A stretch of 64,000 nt of DNA, from contig NZ_OZ038524.1 in the NCBI RefSeq assembly GCF_964036635.1, forward strand, positions 2,744,269 to 2,808,268, in the 5' to 3' direction. The translations under genes were made by a program, and so were the position numbers. This DNA comes from Tenacibaculum dicentrarchi (GTDB taxonomy: Bacteria > Bacteroidota > Bacteroidia > Flavobacteriales > Flavobacteriaceae). Below are positions 35,855-45,297 of this stretch, in pieces. Under the pieces are notes generated by a model that was not told the DNA's origin, did no database searches, and worked only from the letters and a program-made list of their open reading frames with translations. The number at the start of each line of letters is the position of its first letter. Positions within the stretch are counted from its first letter, which is position 1.

Positions 35855-38011
35855 ATGAAAAAAATCCTTTTTTCAATTCTTTGTGCGAGTACTGTTTTAG
35901 TGTCTTGTAAGAAAGAAAATCAATCTGAAAAAAACATTCAAAAAAACACCACATTGAACTATCCTAAAACCGCTAAAAAACCAATTGTAGATGATTATTT
36001 TGGAACAAAAATAACCGATAATTATCGTTGGTTAGAAGATGATAAAAGTACCGAAACCGAAAATTGGGTAAAAGCCGAAAATGACGTTACTTTTAATTAT
36101 TTAAGTAAAATTCCGTATCGTGAGCAATTAAAAGATAGATTATCAGAATTATGGAATTACGAAAAATTAGGAACGCCTTTTAAAGAAGGTGATTATACCT
36201 ACTTTTATAAAAATGACGGATTGCAAAATCAATCAGTTTTATACAGAAAAGATGCTCAAGGAAATGAAGAAGTTTTCTTAAATCCAAATACTTTTTCTAA
36301 GGATGGAACAACCTCATTAGGTTCGGTCAGTTTTACTAAAGATGGAAGTATTGTTGCCTATTCAATTTCTGAAGGAGGAAGCGATTGGCGAAAAATTATT
36401 GTTTTAAATACAAAAACTAAAGAAATTATTGGTGATACTTTAATTGATGTAAAATTCTCTGGAATCGCTTGGAAAGGCAACGAAGGTTTTTATTATTCTA
36501 GTTACGATAAGCCTGAAGGAAGTGAATTATCTGCAAAAACAGACCAGCATAAATTATATTATCATGCTTTAAATACGCCACAAAAAACCGACAAAATTAT
36601 TTTTGGAGCAACATCCGAAGAAAAAAACAGGTATGTTGGCGGTTCTTTAACTGAGGATAACAAGTATTTACTTATTTCTGCGGCTACTTCAACATCAGGA
36701 AATAAATTATTTTTAAAAGATTTAACAACCCCTAATAGTAAGTTAGTTACCATTACAGATAATTATGATAACGATACTTATGTAATTGACAGCCGTGGCG
36801 ATAAATTATATTTAGTAACAAACTTAAATGCACCAAATAAAAAAATAGTAACTGTTGATGCTAAAAATCCAACACCAGAAAATTGGACAGATTTTATTGC
36901 AGAAACTGAAAACGTATTATCACCATCAACAGGAGCTGGGTATTTTTTCACAGAATATATGGTTGATGCTGTTTCTAAAGTTTTACAATACGATTTTGAT
37001 GGAAAATTAATCCGTGAAGTAAAGCTTCCAGGTGTTGGTTCTGCTGGTGGTTTTGGTGGAAAAACAAAAGCTAAAGAAATCTATTTTTCATTTACAAACT
37101 ACAATACACCAAGTTCATCTTATAAATTTAATCCTGAAGATGGAACGTATATTTTATCTTGGAAACCTGAAATTTCTTTCAATGCTGATGCTTATGAAAG
37201 TAAACAAATATTTTATACATCAAAAGACGGAACAAAAGTTCCGATGATAATTACCTATAAAAAAGGTTTAGAATTAAACGGTAAAAATCCAACTATTTTA
37301 TATGGTTATGGCGGATTTAATGTCAGTTTAACACCTTCATTTAGCATTGCAAACGCCGTTTGGATGGAACAAGGCGGAGTATATGCCGTTCCTAATTTAC
37401 GTGGTGGTGGTGAATATGGTAAAAAATGGCACGATGCAGGAACACAATTAAAAAAACAAAATGTGTTTGACGATTTTATTGCAGCTGCCGAATATTTAAT
37501 CAATCAAAAATATACTTCTTCTGATTATTTGGCAATCCGTGGAGGCTCAAACGGTGGATTATTAGTTGGCGCAACAATGACACAGCGTCCCGATTTAATG
37601 AAAGTCGCTTTGCCTGCCGTTGGAGTTTTAGATATGTTACGTTATCACACGTTTACTGCGGGTGCAGGTTGGGCGTATGATTACGGAACATCTGCCGATA
37701 ACAAAGAAATGTTCGATTATTTAAACGGATATTCTCCTGTACACAACGTTCAAAAAGTGGCGTATCCTGCAACTATGGTAACCACTGGTGACCATGATGA
37801 CCGTGTAGTTCCTGCCCACAGTTTTAAGTTTGCTGCCGAATTACAAGATAAGCAACAAGGCGAAAATCCTGTGTTAATTCGTATTGAAACAAATGCTGGT
37901 CATGGCGCTGGAACTCCCGTAGCTAAAACCATCGAACAATATGCCGATATTTTCGGATTTACATTATATAACATGGGTTTTAATAAACTTCCTAATCAAG
38001 ATAAAAAGTAA
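35855..38011 (+). CDS. Prolyl oligopeptidase (S9) lipoprotein
   Basis: 718 residues from the ATG at 35855, which gives a proper lipoprotein signal ([18 protein letters not shown]). The N-terminal beta-propeller (about 40-430) begins [18 protein letters not shown]. The alpha/beta-hydrolase domain has Ser in [12 protein letters not shown], Asp in [16 protein letters not shown] and His in [12 protein letters not shown]. It cleaves short proline-containing peptides in the envelope. A terminator follows. Confidence 0.94.
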   Translation: MKKILFSILCASTVLVSCKKENQSEKNIQKNTTLNYPKTAKKPIVDDYFGTKITDNYRWLEDDKSTETENWVKAENDVTFNYLSKIPYREQLKDRLSELWNYEKLGTPFKEGDYTYFYKNDGLQNQSVLYRKDAQGNEEVFLNPNTFSKDGTTSLGSVSFTKDGSIVAYSISEGGSDWRKIIVLNTKTKEIIGDTLIDVKFSGIAWKGNEGFYYSSYDKPEGSELSAKTDQHKLYYHALNTPQKTDKIIFGATSEEKNRYVGGSLTEDNKYLLISAATSTSGNKLFLKDLTTPNSKLVTITDNYDNDTYVIDSRGDKLYLVTNLNAPNKKIVTVDAKNPTPENWTDFIAETENVLSPSTGAGYFFTEYMVDAVSKVLQYDFDGKLIREVKLPGVGSAGGFGGKTKAKEIYFSFTNYNTPSSSYKFNPEDGTYILSWKPEISFNADAYESKQIFYTSKDGTKVPMIITYKKGLELNGKNPTILYGYGGFNVSLTPSFSIANAVWMEQGGVYAVPNLRGGGEYGKKWHDAGTQLKKQNVFDDFIAAAEYLINQKYTSSDYLAIRGGSNGGLLVGATMTQRPDLMKVALPAVGVLDMLRYHTFTAGAGWAYDYGTSADNKEMFDYLNGYSPVHNVQKVAYPATMVTTGDHDDRVVPAHSFKFAAELQDKQQGENPVLIRIETNAGHGAGTPVAKTIEQYADIFGFTLYNMGFNKLPNQDKK

Positions 38012-38029
38012 AACATCAATAAAAATCAT

Positions 38030-38058
38030 AAAAAACCGATGCGAAAGTGTCGGTTTTT
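38030..38058 (+). terminator. Terminator of the prolyl oligopeptidase gene
   Basis: AAAAACCGA / TCGGTTTTT with a 10-base loop and a T-run. Confidence 0.85.
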
Positions 38059-38093
38059 TTGTGCTTATAATTTGGGCGTTACCACAAGGGTCG

Positions 38094-38160
38094 CGCTTTC
38101 CGCACTCGCTTTTTTTTGAAGAAAAATCAAAAAAAGAGCTCAAACAATTGCTTCAATCGC
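38094..38160 (-). repeat. Intergenic hairpin repeat, copy 2 (inverted)
   Basis: The minus strand reads CGATTGAAGCAATTGTTTG followed by the GCTCTTTTTTTGA/TCAAAAAAAGC-type hairpin and GCGAGTGCGGAAAGCG. It matches copies at 10115, 42357, 49283 and 58450 but lacks the outer TAGCCC/GGGAAAT ends, which are replaced by other sequence. Confidence 0.85.
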
Positions 38161-38228
38161 TAACGCAAGCATTTTAACTTAAAACAAAAGATAAACACAA
38201 CAGTAACACTATTTTAAAATAGAAATTA

Positions 38229-38236
38229 TATTTTTG
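38229..38236 (+). promoter_or_regulatory. -7 box of the ABC ATPase gene
   Basis: TATTTTTG ends five bases before the ATG at 38242, so the predicted transcript begins at or next to the start codon (leaderless mRNA). Confidence 0.5.
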
Positions 38237-38241
38237 CTTCT

Positions 38242-39180
38242 ATGCTACAAGTAAACAATATTACCTTCGGATATTCTAAAGAAAAAACAACACTAAAAAA
38301 CATCAATTTCTCCCTTCAAAAAGGAGAACATTTATGTATAATGGGCGCAAGTGGTTGCGGAAAATCAACTTTATTAAAAGCCCTTTACGGATTATTAGAT
38401 TTAAAAAGCGGAACAATTTTTTATGACGATTTTCAAGTTCTAGGACCTGAATATTATTTAGTTCCTGGCGTAGATTTTTTCAAATACGTAGCCCAAGATT
38501 TCGATTTAATATCTTTTACAAGCGTTAGTGAAAACATTAAAAAATTCCTATCACGTTTTGATCCCGAAGAAGCTCAAAGAAGAACCAACGAGCTCTTGAA
38601 TATTATTGAAATGACCAATTTCGCCAATACAAAAGTAGAAAACCTAAGCGGCGGGCAAAAACAACGTGTTGCAATCGCAAAAGCCTTAGCAAAACAGCCA
38701 AAATTACTACTACTAGACGAGCCTTTTAGTCAGATTGATAATTTCAAAAAAAACTCACTGCGTAGAAACCTATTTAATTATCTGAAAAAAAATAAAATTA
38801 CCTGTATTACAGCCACCCATCAAGGAACAGACGCTTTATCGTTTGCCAACCATGTTATTATTCTTAAAAATGGTGAAATAATTGCTAACGATACGCCTGA
38901 ACACTTATATAAAAACCCGAAAATAAAATATGTAGCCTCTTTATTCGATACTGTTAACGAAATTGTTATCGATCAAAAACAAGTAGAAGAAAGTATTTTA
39001 TTATATCCGCATCAAATAGAAGTTGTAGCAAATTCGGCACGTAAAGCCGTAGTAAAAGAAATCTATTTTAAAGGTTCTCACTGGCTAATAAAAGTAATTT
39101 ACAACAGCCGATTTGTCTTTTTAAAGCATCCTACAAAACTTAAAATTGATGAAATAGTTTCACTGAAGTTTGATGTATAG
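38242..39180 (+). CDS. ABC transporter ATP-binding protein
   Basis: 312 residues. Walker A is GASGCGKST near 35-43, the signature LSGGQKQRVAIAKAL near 135-149, Walker B LLLLDEPFSQID, and H-loop TATHQGTD. After about residue 225 an 85-residue C-terminal domain resembles the TOBE-type regulatory domain of import ATPases. No permease gene is adjacent, so the transported substrate is unknown. The permease may be encoded elsewhere, or the protein may have a regulatory role. Confidence 0.88.
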   Translation: MLQVNNITFGYSKEKTTLKNINFSLQKGEHLCIMGASGCGKSTLLKALYGLLDLKSGTIFYDDFQVLGPEYYLVPGVDFFKYVAQDFDLISFTSVSENIKKFLSRFDPEEAQRRTNELLNIIEMTNFANTKVENLSGGQKQRVAIAKALAKQPKLLLLDEPFSQIDNFKKNSLRRNLFNYLKKNKITCITATHQGTDALSFANHVIILKNGEIIANDTPEHLYKNPKIKYVASLFDTVNEIVIDQKQVEESILLYPHQIEVVANSARKAVVKEIYFKGSHWLIKVIYNSRFVFLKHPTKLKIDEIVSLKFDV

Positions 39181-39182
39181 GA

Positions 39183-39262
39183 CTGGTTTAGTTCAGTTTC
39201 ATATCCTTATTTACCGTAATTTTTGTTAATTCTAGTAATTTTGATGATTTATAAAAAAACAG
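39183..39262 (+). repeat. Relic of the MITE-internal sequence
   Basis: TTTAGTTCAGTTTC-ATCC followed by TAATTTTTGTTAATTCTAG resembles 54524-54605 inside element B at roughly 80 percent over two blocks. No terminal repeats remain here. Another degenerate piece lies inverted at 42270-42345. Confidence 0.45.
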
Positions 39263-39298
39263 GTACATTTATTTCCAAAGAAAATTTTAGCCAAAAAA

Positions 39299-40045
39299 AT
39301 GACAATACCAGACATATTAAATAGCACAGCACACAGACCCTGGAAAATACCTGCCGATACTTGGAAATTTTATCAAGAATGGAACAATGCGATATTTCTT
39401 CATTGGCAAGTAGAGCTTAGCGAATTAAGAAAATTTGTACCCGAAGAATTAGAAATTGACTTATTTCAAGGAAAAGCTTGGGTTTCTGTTGTGGCGTTTA
39501 CCATGGAAAAAATCCGCCCAAAAAACCTACCTTCTTTCGCTCCTATTTCTAATTTTGATGAAATTAATATTAGAACCTACGTAAAATCTAATAATAAAAC
39601 TGGCGTTTACTTTTTGAGTATTGAAGGCGGTAAAAAATTAGCTTGTAAAATTGCAAAAGGAATCTCTGAACTTCCATACCGATTTTCAAAAATCAACAGA
39701 AGTAAAAACCGATATCAATCAAGTAACGCAGTATTTAATGACCACTTAAATATTGAATTTAAAATCGCCGAAAAATTAACAGAAAAATCAACTTTAGATA
39801 ACTGGCTAACCGAAAGATATGCGCTTTTTCAAGATACCGAAAAATCGATTAACGAATTTGAAATTCATCATTTAGAATGGCCTATAAACAATATTGAAAT
39901 AAAAGAAATTACAGTCGATTACCCCAAATTTAGGAAGCTCTTAAAAAAAGAACCCAACAAAGTTCAATACTCAAAAGGAGTAAAAGTTGTTGCTTGGGGA
40001 AAGATTAAAAAAGAAAAAACTAGCTATACTAAAAAACATTTCTAA
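39299..40045 (+). CDS. DUF2071-family protein (YqjF-like)
   Basis: 248 residues. Characteristic segments are NNAIFLHWQVELSELRKFVP, then ELEIDLFQGKAWVSVVAFTM and INIRTYVKSNNKTGVYFLSI, which match DUF2071/YqjF. The fold in this family is acetoacetate-decarboxylase-like, but the function is unknown. No signal peptide. It follows the ABC gene by 118 bases that contain a repeat relic, so it is probably separately expressed. Confidence 0.85.
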   Translation: MTIPDILNSTAHRPWKIPADTWKFYQEWNNAIFLHWQVELSELRKFVPEELEIDLFQGKAWVSVVAFTMEKIRPKNLPSFAPISNFDEINIRTYVKSNNKTGVYFLSIEGGKKLACKIAKGISELPYRFSKINRSKNRYQSSNAVFNDHLNIEFKIAEKLTEKSTLDNWLTERYALFQDTEKSINEFEIHHLEWPINNIEIKEITVDYPKFRKLLKKEPNKVQYSKGVKVVAWGKIKKEKTSYTKKHF

Positions 40046-40083
40046 AAATAAATAAGCAGCTTATTTAATTCATTTTAGCTTTA

Positions 40084-40109
40084 AAACAAGAGGTTTAAAC
40101 CTCTTGTTT
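40084..40109. terminator. Bidirectional terminator
   Basis: AAACAAGAGG / CCTCTTGTTT with a TTTAAA loop, between the convergent DUF2071 and GreA-like genes. Confidence 0.85.
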
Positions 40110-40123
40110 AGTATTTTAATCTG

Positions 40124-40582
40124 TTAAAAAATTGCTGTAATTTTTTGTTCTATATTATTAAATGTAAAACTATCATTTTGTTTTTTTCCTAATAAAATAC
40201 AACCAATTGGCGAAGACACAGAAACAGCAAAATAAGGCTGATTATCAATTGTTAATTGCCCTGAACTAATACTCAAATAAAACGAATTTTTGGTTGTTTT
40301 AACAACACTTCCTAAACAACCAATAGTAGCCATATTTTGACTATTTATTTTAGAAAGTGTTTCTTTCATTTTGATAATTCCACTAAGCTGTTGCCCTGCT
40401 TTTTCCATTTCTAATTGTAGCATTGCTCGCCCTGTTTCGTGCTTGTCGCCTGCCGAACTTTTAGTTTCTGATTGCAAGGCTTTTTGGTTCGATGAAATAA
40501 TTTGTTCAACTGTTTTTAAGCGTTTTTCTACAAAAATCACGCATTGATTGTATAATTCTTGTTTTATATTTTTCTGATTCAT
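40124..40582 (-). CDS. GreA/GreB-like protein
   Basis: 152 residues. The N-terminal half is a coiled coil with SAGDKHETGRAMLQLEMEKA, resembling the GreA/GreB finger. The C-terminal half ends with YFAVSVSSPIGCILLGKKQN, like the FKBP-type domain of Gre factors (SPLGxALLGK). Homologues are sometimes labelled 3-oxoacyl-ACP synthase, for which I see no support. It may bind the RNA-polymerase secondary channel; the acidic tip residues that act in GreA are not clearly conserved. The oxidase gene starts 28 bases upstream. Confidence 0.65.
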   Translation of the reverse strand: MNQKNIKQELYNQCVIFVEKRLKTVEQIISSNQKALQSETKSSAGDKHETGRAMLQLEMEKAGQQLSGIIKMKETLSKINSQNMATIGCLGSVVKTTKNSFYLSISSGQLTIDNQPYFAVSVSSPIGCILLGKKQNDSFTFNNIEQKITAIF

Positions 40583-40610
40583 CTGTTATTTTACTACTTT
40601 GAATACTATT

Positions 40611-41723
40611 TTATTGCCCTAAATCGGCTAATTCTTTACCTACCAAACTACCAATTGCTACGCCCATTCCTCCTAAACGAACACCACAAAATACATTATT
40701 TGATAACTGCTTTACAATGGCTTTTTTCTGATTTCCAACACCCATTATTCCGCTCCATCGGTGGTCTATTTCAAAATTAGTATTCGGTAAAATAGTGGTT
40801 TTTAAAATTTCTTCTAATTTATTTTGAACCAGTGCTGTTTCTCCAAAAACAGTAGTTTCTTCGGTTTTAAAATCGAGGTTTCGTCCGCCGCCTAATAAAA
40901 TTCTATCGTCAATATTTCTAAAATAATAATAGCCTTTTTCTAAATGAAATGTTCCTTTTATAGCTAAGTTTTTAATCGGTTTTGTTATTAAAACTTGCGC
41001 TCTGGCGGGTTTTACATTTTCGTTCAACAACTTATTAGCAAACCCATTGGTGGCAATACATAATTTTTTGGTTGAAAATTCTATCTGATTTGTTTTAATC
41101 AAAACATTTTCATTGTTTTCACAATAACTTTCTACCAAAATACTATTGACTATTTTTATGCCCGATTTTTGTACTAATTCAAGCAATTTTACCGCCATTT
41201 TACCCGTATCAATTTGCCCTTCAAACTGATTGGTAATATAATTTTGATGAATATTTTGAAACTTAAATTTATTGGCATCAACTGAAAAAACAGGCGCTTC
41301 AAACAAGGGTTTTAACAAGATATTAAGGCTGTCTTTTTCTGATAAACAAGTTTCATAAAACTCGGTATCTTGAAATAATTCGTAGCCTTTATTTTGTTGA
41401 TATTTTATATTTTTATCCCCTAAATTTTTTCGTAATAATTGCAAACCTTGCCAGCGTTTTTCGACTAAGTTATACACTTCTTGTTCGGTATGTGTTTTTA
41501 AGTCGTCTATTAATTCTGATATGCTTCCAAAACAGGCAAAACCAGCATTTTTAGTACTTGCTCCTTGTGGTAACATTCCTTTTTCTAAAATAATTATTTT
41601 AGCCTTCGGATGTTTTTCTTTTAATGCCAATGCGCAATTTAATCCTACAATTCCGCTACCTACAATGGTAAAATCAACATTGGTAAACCATTCTTTTAAC
41701 TCCCAATAACTGTAATTCAACAT
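40611..41723 (-). CDS. FAD-dependent oxidoreductase, DAO family
   Basis: 370 residues. The FAD motif FTIVGSGIVGLNCALALKEK near 19-38 is followed by ILEKGMLPQGASTKNAGFAC, as in glycine/D-amino-acid oxidase relatives. The C-terminal DHRWSGIMGVGNQKKAIV and FCGVRLGGMGVAIGS complete the fold. The substrate amine is unknown. It is followed closely by the GreA-like gene, so they may be one transcript. No signal peptide. Confidence 0.85.
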   Translation of the reverse strand: MLNYSYWELKEWFTNVDFTIVGSGIVGLNCALALKEKHPKAKIIILEKGMLPQGASTKNAGFACFGSISELIDDLKTHTEQEVYNLVEKRWQGLQLLRKNLGDKNIKYQQNKGYELFQDTEFYETCLSEKDSLNILLKPLFEAPVFSVDANKFKFQNIHQNYITNQFEGQIDTGKMAVKLLELVQKSGIKIVNSILVESYCENNENVLIKTNQIEFSTKKLCIATNGFANKLLNENVKPARAQVLITKPIKNLAIKGTFHLEKGYYYFRNIDDRILLGGGRNLDFKTEETTVFGETALVQNKLEEILKTTILPNTNFEIDHRWSGIMGVGNQKKAIVKQLSNNVFCGVRLGGMGVAIGSLVGKELADLGQ

Positions 41724-41796
41724 CTTATACTATTATATTTTTGTACCTTGGTATATTAGTTGTAATGTATAAAATTAAACTCTAAAAAGTACTATT

Positions 41797-42267
41797 ATGA
41801 AATTATTTGGACTCTTAATGTTCGCTGTTATTTTTACTCAGTGTGCCAATATTAAGCAAAATACGACGCCTCCTTTTAAGATAAAAAAAGCACTATATAC
41901 CGATGATTTTAATCATTTATCAACAAATAAATCGGCTTGTTTAAATATTATTTTTACGTCAGATAAACCCATTGATTTTCAAAAAATATATTTTCAAAAT
42001 ACCATTATTAATACTCTTGTTGAACATAAAAATGGGAAAAATATTATTGTTGCTCGGTATAAAAACCGTATTATTCCTGTAGTTAATGAACTTGTTTTAA
42101 ACGCCGATTCAGAAAAAGAATATGGTAATTCACTCCCTAAAATTACAGAAAAATTTCCGTTTAATTTAAAAGATAATCAAGCGGTTGTTACTTATAAAAT
42201 AGGCGATAAAATACTGACCTATAAAATTGAAAATATGATAAAAACAAGTACTGTTCTTATTCAATAA
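41797..42267 (+). CDS. Lipoprotein of unknown function
   Basis: 156 residues with a short lipoprotein signal ending TQC (Cys16). The mature part is a predicted all-beta domain, with no named family recognised. The gene stands alone between the FAD oxidase (divergent) and the repeat-bearing gap 42268-42543. That gap holds a relic of MITE-internal sequence (42270-42345, inverted) and repeat copy 3. Confidence 0.65.
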   Translation: MKLFGLLMFAVIFTQCANIKQNTTPPFKIKKALYTDDFNHLSTNKSACLNIIFTSDKPIDFQKIYFQNTIINTLVEHKNGKNIIVARYKNRIIPVVNELVLNADSEKEYGNSLPKITEKFPFNLKDNQAVVTYKIGDKILTYKIENMIKTSTVLIQ

Positions 42268-42356
42268 TTGGTTTTTAGACTGAAAAATTAAGGCAAATCA
42301 GGATGTGATACTGAAATAAGTTTAGCATGACCGATATGGTTTTGTGTAAAAATGCC

Positions 42357-42440
42357 TAGCCCCGATTGAAGCTTTGTTTGAGCTCCTTTTTTGATTTTTT
42401 TTCAAAAAAGAGCGAGTGCGGAAAGCGGGAAATTGCTTCA
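42357..42440 (+). repeat. Intergenic hairpin repeat, copy 3
   Basis: TAGCCCCGATTGAAGC to GCGGGAAATTGCTTCA. The inner hairpin GCTCCTTTTTTGA/TCAAAAAAGAGC is nearly perfect, and GAAGC/GCTTC close the ends. Confidence 0.88.
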
Positions 42441-42543
42441 AAAAAAAAGTAAACAATTAGTAAAAAGAATAAACTAATTATCGATTTTTAATTTTGGCAC
42501 GTAATTTGAAAGTTAGTAGCATATAACGATTAAATTACCATCT

Positions 42544-43491
42544 ATGAAACCTTTAAAACTACTTTTTTTATACATTACAACAAGTGTAATGATATCTTCT
42601 TGTATGGTTCAAAATGAGGTAATTGACCATATTGATTATACTGAAAATACGCCCTTTTCACTAAATCAATACCTTTCTAGTTATGATTTATGGTATGTCG
42701 ATTATAATAGCACAACAGGTACTAACGAAATTCCTTTTTTATCAAAAGCGTTTACAGTTTCGTTTTTAAATGGAAATATGTATGCCAATAATAATATTGT
42801 TGATATTGGTAAAACAGGCAATGGTTTGGGGGTTTTAGTTGGTAATTACCAGACAAACGGCAGTGTTTTACAAACCAATCATACACTTGATAATCAACAT
42901 GATTTTGAGGTAATTCAATTGTCTGAAAATGAAATTAGAATTGATGATTTACATCAAAATATAAGCTATTTTTTAACTGGTTATCAAAGAGATAATTTTG
43001 ATTACGATAAATTATTTTATGAAAATATAGAATATCTTTTACAAGAATATGTTGCTTGGGAAAAAATTGATGAAAATGGCGGATATGAAAACCCTTTTGA
43101 TACCGAAAATTTCTTACAGTTTACGCCTGAAAATGATGTAACATTTTATTCATCGCACGATTTTCTTGGTACAAATATTGATTTTATTAAATGGGATTAT
43201 GTTGGAGCTTATGAAATATCAACAATTAAAGGCTATGATAATTTGCTACTTTTAACACTTAATTATAATACAAATTCTATTGATTCGGTTGAAAAATTTG
43301 AATTAAAGATTATTAATAATCAAACAATTTCATTATATGATATAAGTTCGAAAACTACCTATACTTTTTTAGGCAAAGAATTTATACCACATTTAAGAAG
43401 TAACACTAAAAATACAGTAAAACATATAGTAAGAGATAACAATAGAAAACGCACTAAAATACAACGTAAAATTGTTGATAAACAGAATTAG
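42544..43491 (+). CDS. Large lipoprotein of unknown function
   Basis: 315 residues with signal MKPLKLLFLYITTSVMISSC (Cys20). The body is rich in Asn, Asp and Tyr and predicted beta, including YDLWYVDYNSTTGTNEIPFL, TNHTLDNQHDFEVIQL and DDLHQNISYFLTGY. The last 25 residues are very basic (KHIVRDNNRKRTKIQRKIV). No family is recognised. It may be a surface-adhesion or structural lipoprotein, but nothing shows this directly. Confidence 0.65.
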   Translation: MKPLKLLFLYITTSVMISSCMVQNEVIDHIDYTENTPFSLNQYLSSYDLWYVDYNSTTGTNEIPFLSKAFTVSFLNGNMYANNNIVDIGKTGNGLGVLVGNYQTNGSVLQTNHTLDNQHDFEVIQLSENEIRIDDLHQNISYFLTGYQRDNFDYDKLFYENIEYLLQEYVAWEKIDENGGYENPFDTENFLQFTPENDVTFYSSHDFLGTNIDFIKWDYVGAYEISTIKGYDNLLLLTLNYNTNSIDSVEKFELKIINNQTISLYDISSKTTYTFLGKEFIPHLRSNTKNTVKHIVRDNNRKRTKIQRKIVDKQN

Positions 43492-43542
43492 AATGATGTT
43501 TGGTTAGTTGATTTTTAGTTGGAGTAGTAGCCAACTAAATAC

Positions 43543-43568
43543 ACCGCACTAGCAATAGTGCGGTTTTA
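43543..43568. terminator. Bidirectional terminator
   Basis: ACCGCACTA / TAGTGCGGT with a GCAA loop. A second stem TTAGTTGG/CCAACTAA lies at 43515-43538. Confidence 0.85.
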
Positions 43569-43575
43569 TAATAAA

Positions 43576-44337
43576 TTAATCTAACATTGCTACAACTCTT
43601 GCTGGAGCACCTGAAGCACCTACAATTTTCAGTGGAAAAACAGCTATTTTAAATCCTGAAAAAGGTAAAGCATCTAAATTTACTAATTGTTCCATATGGC
43701 AGTATTCTTTGTTTTGCCCTACTAAATGAGCTTCCCAAAATAATTCTGAGTTATTCGTTTCTTTTGCTTTTTTAATCATATAAGGTAATGGTAAATCCCA
43801 GCCCCAAGCATCTATTCCCATTACTTTTATTCCTTTATCGATAAGCCATTCTGTAGCTTGTGCACTAACACCTGTTCCTTTTTCATGAAAATCTTTTGTT
43901 CCATTAAATATATCACGTCCTGTTTTTATTAGTACAATCATTTTAGGTTTAATTTCTAATGAATTTACCTTTAAAAACTGCTGAATATCTGCCACAGTAA
44001 TAGGGTCAAAATCAGCTTTATGTTTCATATCGATAACAATTCCTTCTCCAAAACACCATTCTAATGGAACTTCATCAATTGTTTTTGCCTTTTCGCCATT
44101 TACAGTTGGTGAATAATGCCAAGGAGCATCAATATGAGTAGTTGCATGTACTCCCATTTTTTGAATTGTATCATCTGCCCAACCTGTAAAATTTTTAGGA
44201 AATAATTTAAAAGGCAAGCCTAATAATCTAATTAATAGTTTTGATTTTTTATGTGATTTATGTTTTACTTTAACTTTCATAAACCAAGGGTCTTCCTTGT
44301 TATATTGAATCGGTTTTGATAAATCAATTATTTTCAT
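43576..44337 (-). CDS. Cyclase-family (kynurenine formamidase-like) hydrolase
   Basis: 253 residues from the ATG at 44337 (MKIIDLSKPIQYN); a GTG 21 bases upstream is possible but would overlap the next gene. The metal motif GVHATTHIDAPWHY (HxTHxDxPxH) near 70-83 and the conserved LIKTGRD, ATEWLIDKGIKVMGIDAW identify the cyclase family. Members hydrolyse amides or lactones such as formylkynurenine; the substrate here is unknown. It follows the HhH membrane-protein gene by 10 bases. Confidence 0.88.
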   Translation of the reverse strand: MKIIDLSKPIQYNKEDPWFMKVKVKHKSHKKSKLLIRLLGLPFKLFPKNFTGWADDTIQKMGVHATTHIDAPWHYSPTVNGEKAKTIDEVPLEWCFGEGIVIDMKHKADFDPITVADIQQFLKVNSLEIKPKMIVLIKTGRDIFNGTKDFHEKGTGVSAQATEWLIDKGIKVMGIDAWGWDLPLPYMIKKAKETNNSELFWEAHLVGQNKEYCHMEQLVNLDALPFSGFKIAVFPLKIVGASGAPARVVAMLD

Positions 44338-44347
44338 ACTTAAAATA

Positions 44348-44785
44348 TTATTTTTCACTAATTAAATTACCTTGACACTCTTGCAATTCTTTCCATTTAC
44401 CTTGATTTGCTAATTTTGCTTGTTTTGGCCAAGTTTTAGGTTTTTGAATTTTATATTTATTTCCAACACTTTTTAAAATTTCTTGACATTTTTCAACAGA
44501 AGTCCCTGCTAAATCTTCCCAAGTTTTAATTCCAAAAGCATGAAATAACCCTTCAATTTTTGGGTTAATTCCTGCCACAATTTTCAAATCGTTTTCTTTC
44601 ACTCTTTTAGAAAATATATTTTGAGCCCTTACTAAATTTTCTTTTTGTGGTTTATGCTGATTATTTGAGTCTACTTTTTTATTTAAATACCCAAAAAACA
44701 TCGGTAATTGGTATTTAAAAAGACTGTAAACACTCATTATTATTATTACTGCTAGAATAAGCCAAAATATTATTGATAAAATCAT
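44348..44785 (-). CDS. Membrane protein with helix-hairpin-helix-like domain
   Basis: 145 residues with one N-terminal membrane helix (IIFWLILAVIIIMSVYSLF). The cytoplasmic part has NDLKIVAGINPKIEGLFHAF, followed by GIKTWEDLAGTSVEKCQEIL and a TWPKQAKLANQGKWKELQ end. This is the domain described as a 5' DNA nuclease or helix-3-turn-helix relative in many Bacteroidota membrane proteins. DNA binding is inferred; catalysis is not established. First gene of a likely operon with the cyclase. Confidence 0.8.
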   Translation of the reverse strand: MILSIIFWLILAVIIIMSVYSLFKYQLPMFFGYLNKKVDSNNQHKPQKENLVRAQNIFSKRVKENDLKIVAGINPKIEGLFHAFGIKTWEDLAGTSVEKCQEILKSVGNKYKIQKPKTWPKQAKLANQGKWKELQECQGNLISEK

Positions 44786-45297
44786 ATTATTATTTTTTAA
44801 GGGTTCGTATTGATATTTTTTGATGCTTCTTATCTTTTGATAAAAAAGTGTTTCAAAAAAGAATTATAATGGAGTTTTGTTTTTCTAAAAAAGATTAAAA
44901 TTGATTCTTTTCAAATAGCAAGAATTTTTATTTAGATACTTATGAAAAATATTAAATTAAGCAACTAACTTTTTTAATAAATCAGTTTTAGTTTTCAAAT
45001 TTACCTAAAGCTACTGGAGAAGAATTGATACTTTATCTTTATATGGTAAATAAGTATTTAAAGTGACACTCATAAAGTAAGCTTAACCACTTGATTTTAA
45101 TCAATTTAAAGATTTACGTGAAATTACAAATATATGACGCAAAAAAACAAAAAAAGTTACATCTTTCGATGTAACTTTTATTTATTTAACATTTATTTAA
45201 CACTAATTTAATACTAAAACAGCCTTTTAATAACAATTAAGAAACATTAAATGGTTGTTTTGTTAAGTTTAGGTTAAGCTTTTGTATTTTACAAGAC
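44786..45297. other. Gene-free 512-base gap
   Basis: It holds a minus-strand TATATTTG -7 box at 45135-45128, which could drive the HhH gene with a roughly 330-base leader, and a terminator hairpin at 45153-45180. A plus-strand stretch near 44993-45065 can be read as FSNLPKATGEELILYLYMVN before a stop. It may be a gene remnant, but the evidence is thin. Confidence 0.4.
45153..45180. terminator. Terminator hairpin
   Basis: AAAAGTTACATC / GATGTAACTTTT with a TTTC loop, flanked by A- and T-runs. It is about 120 bases past the ALDH stop, so it terminates that transcript or a leftward read-through. Confidence 0.82.

Noticed and set aside
44993..45065. Possible gene remnant near 45 kb
   Set aside because: Only about 24 codons before a stop, with a stop directly upstream. 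Too short to call a pseudogene.
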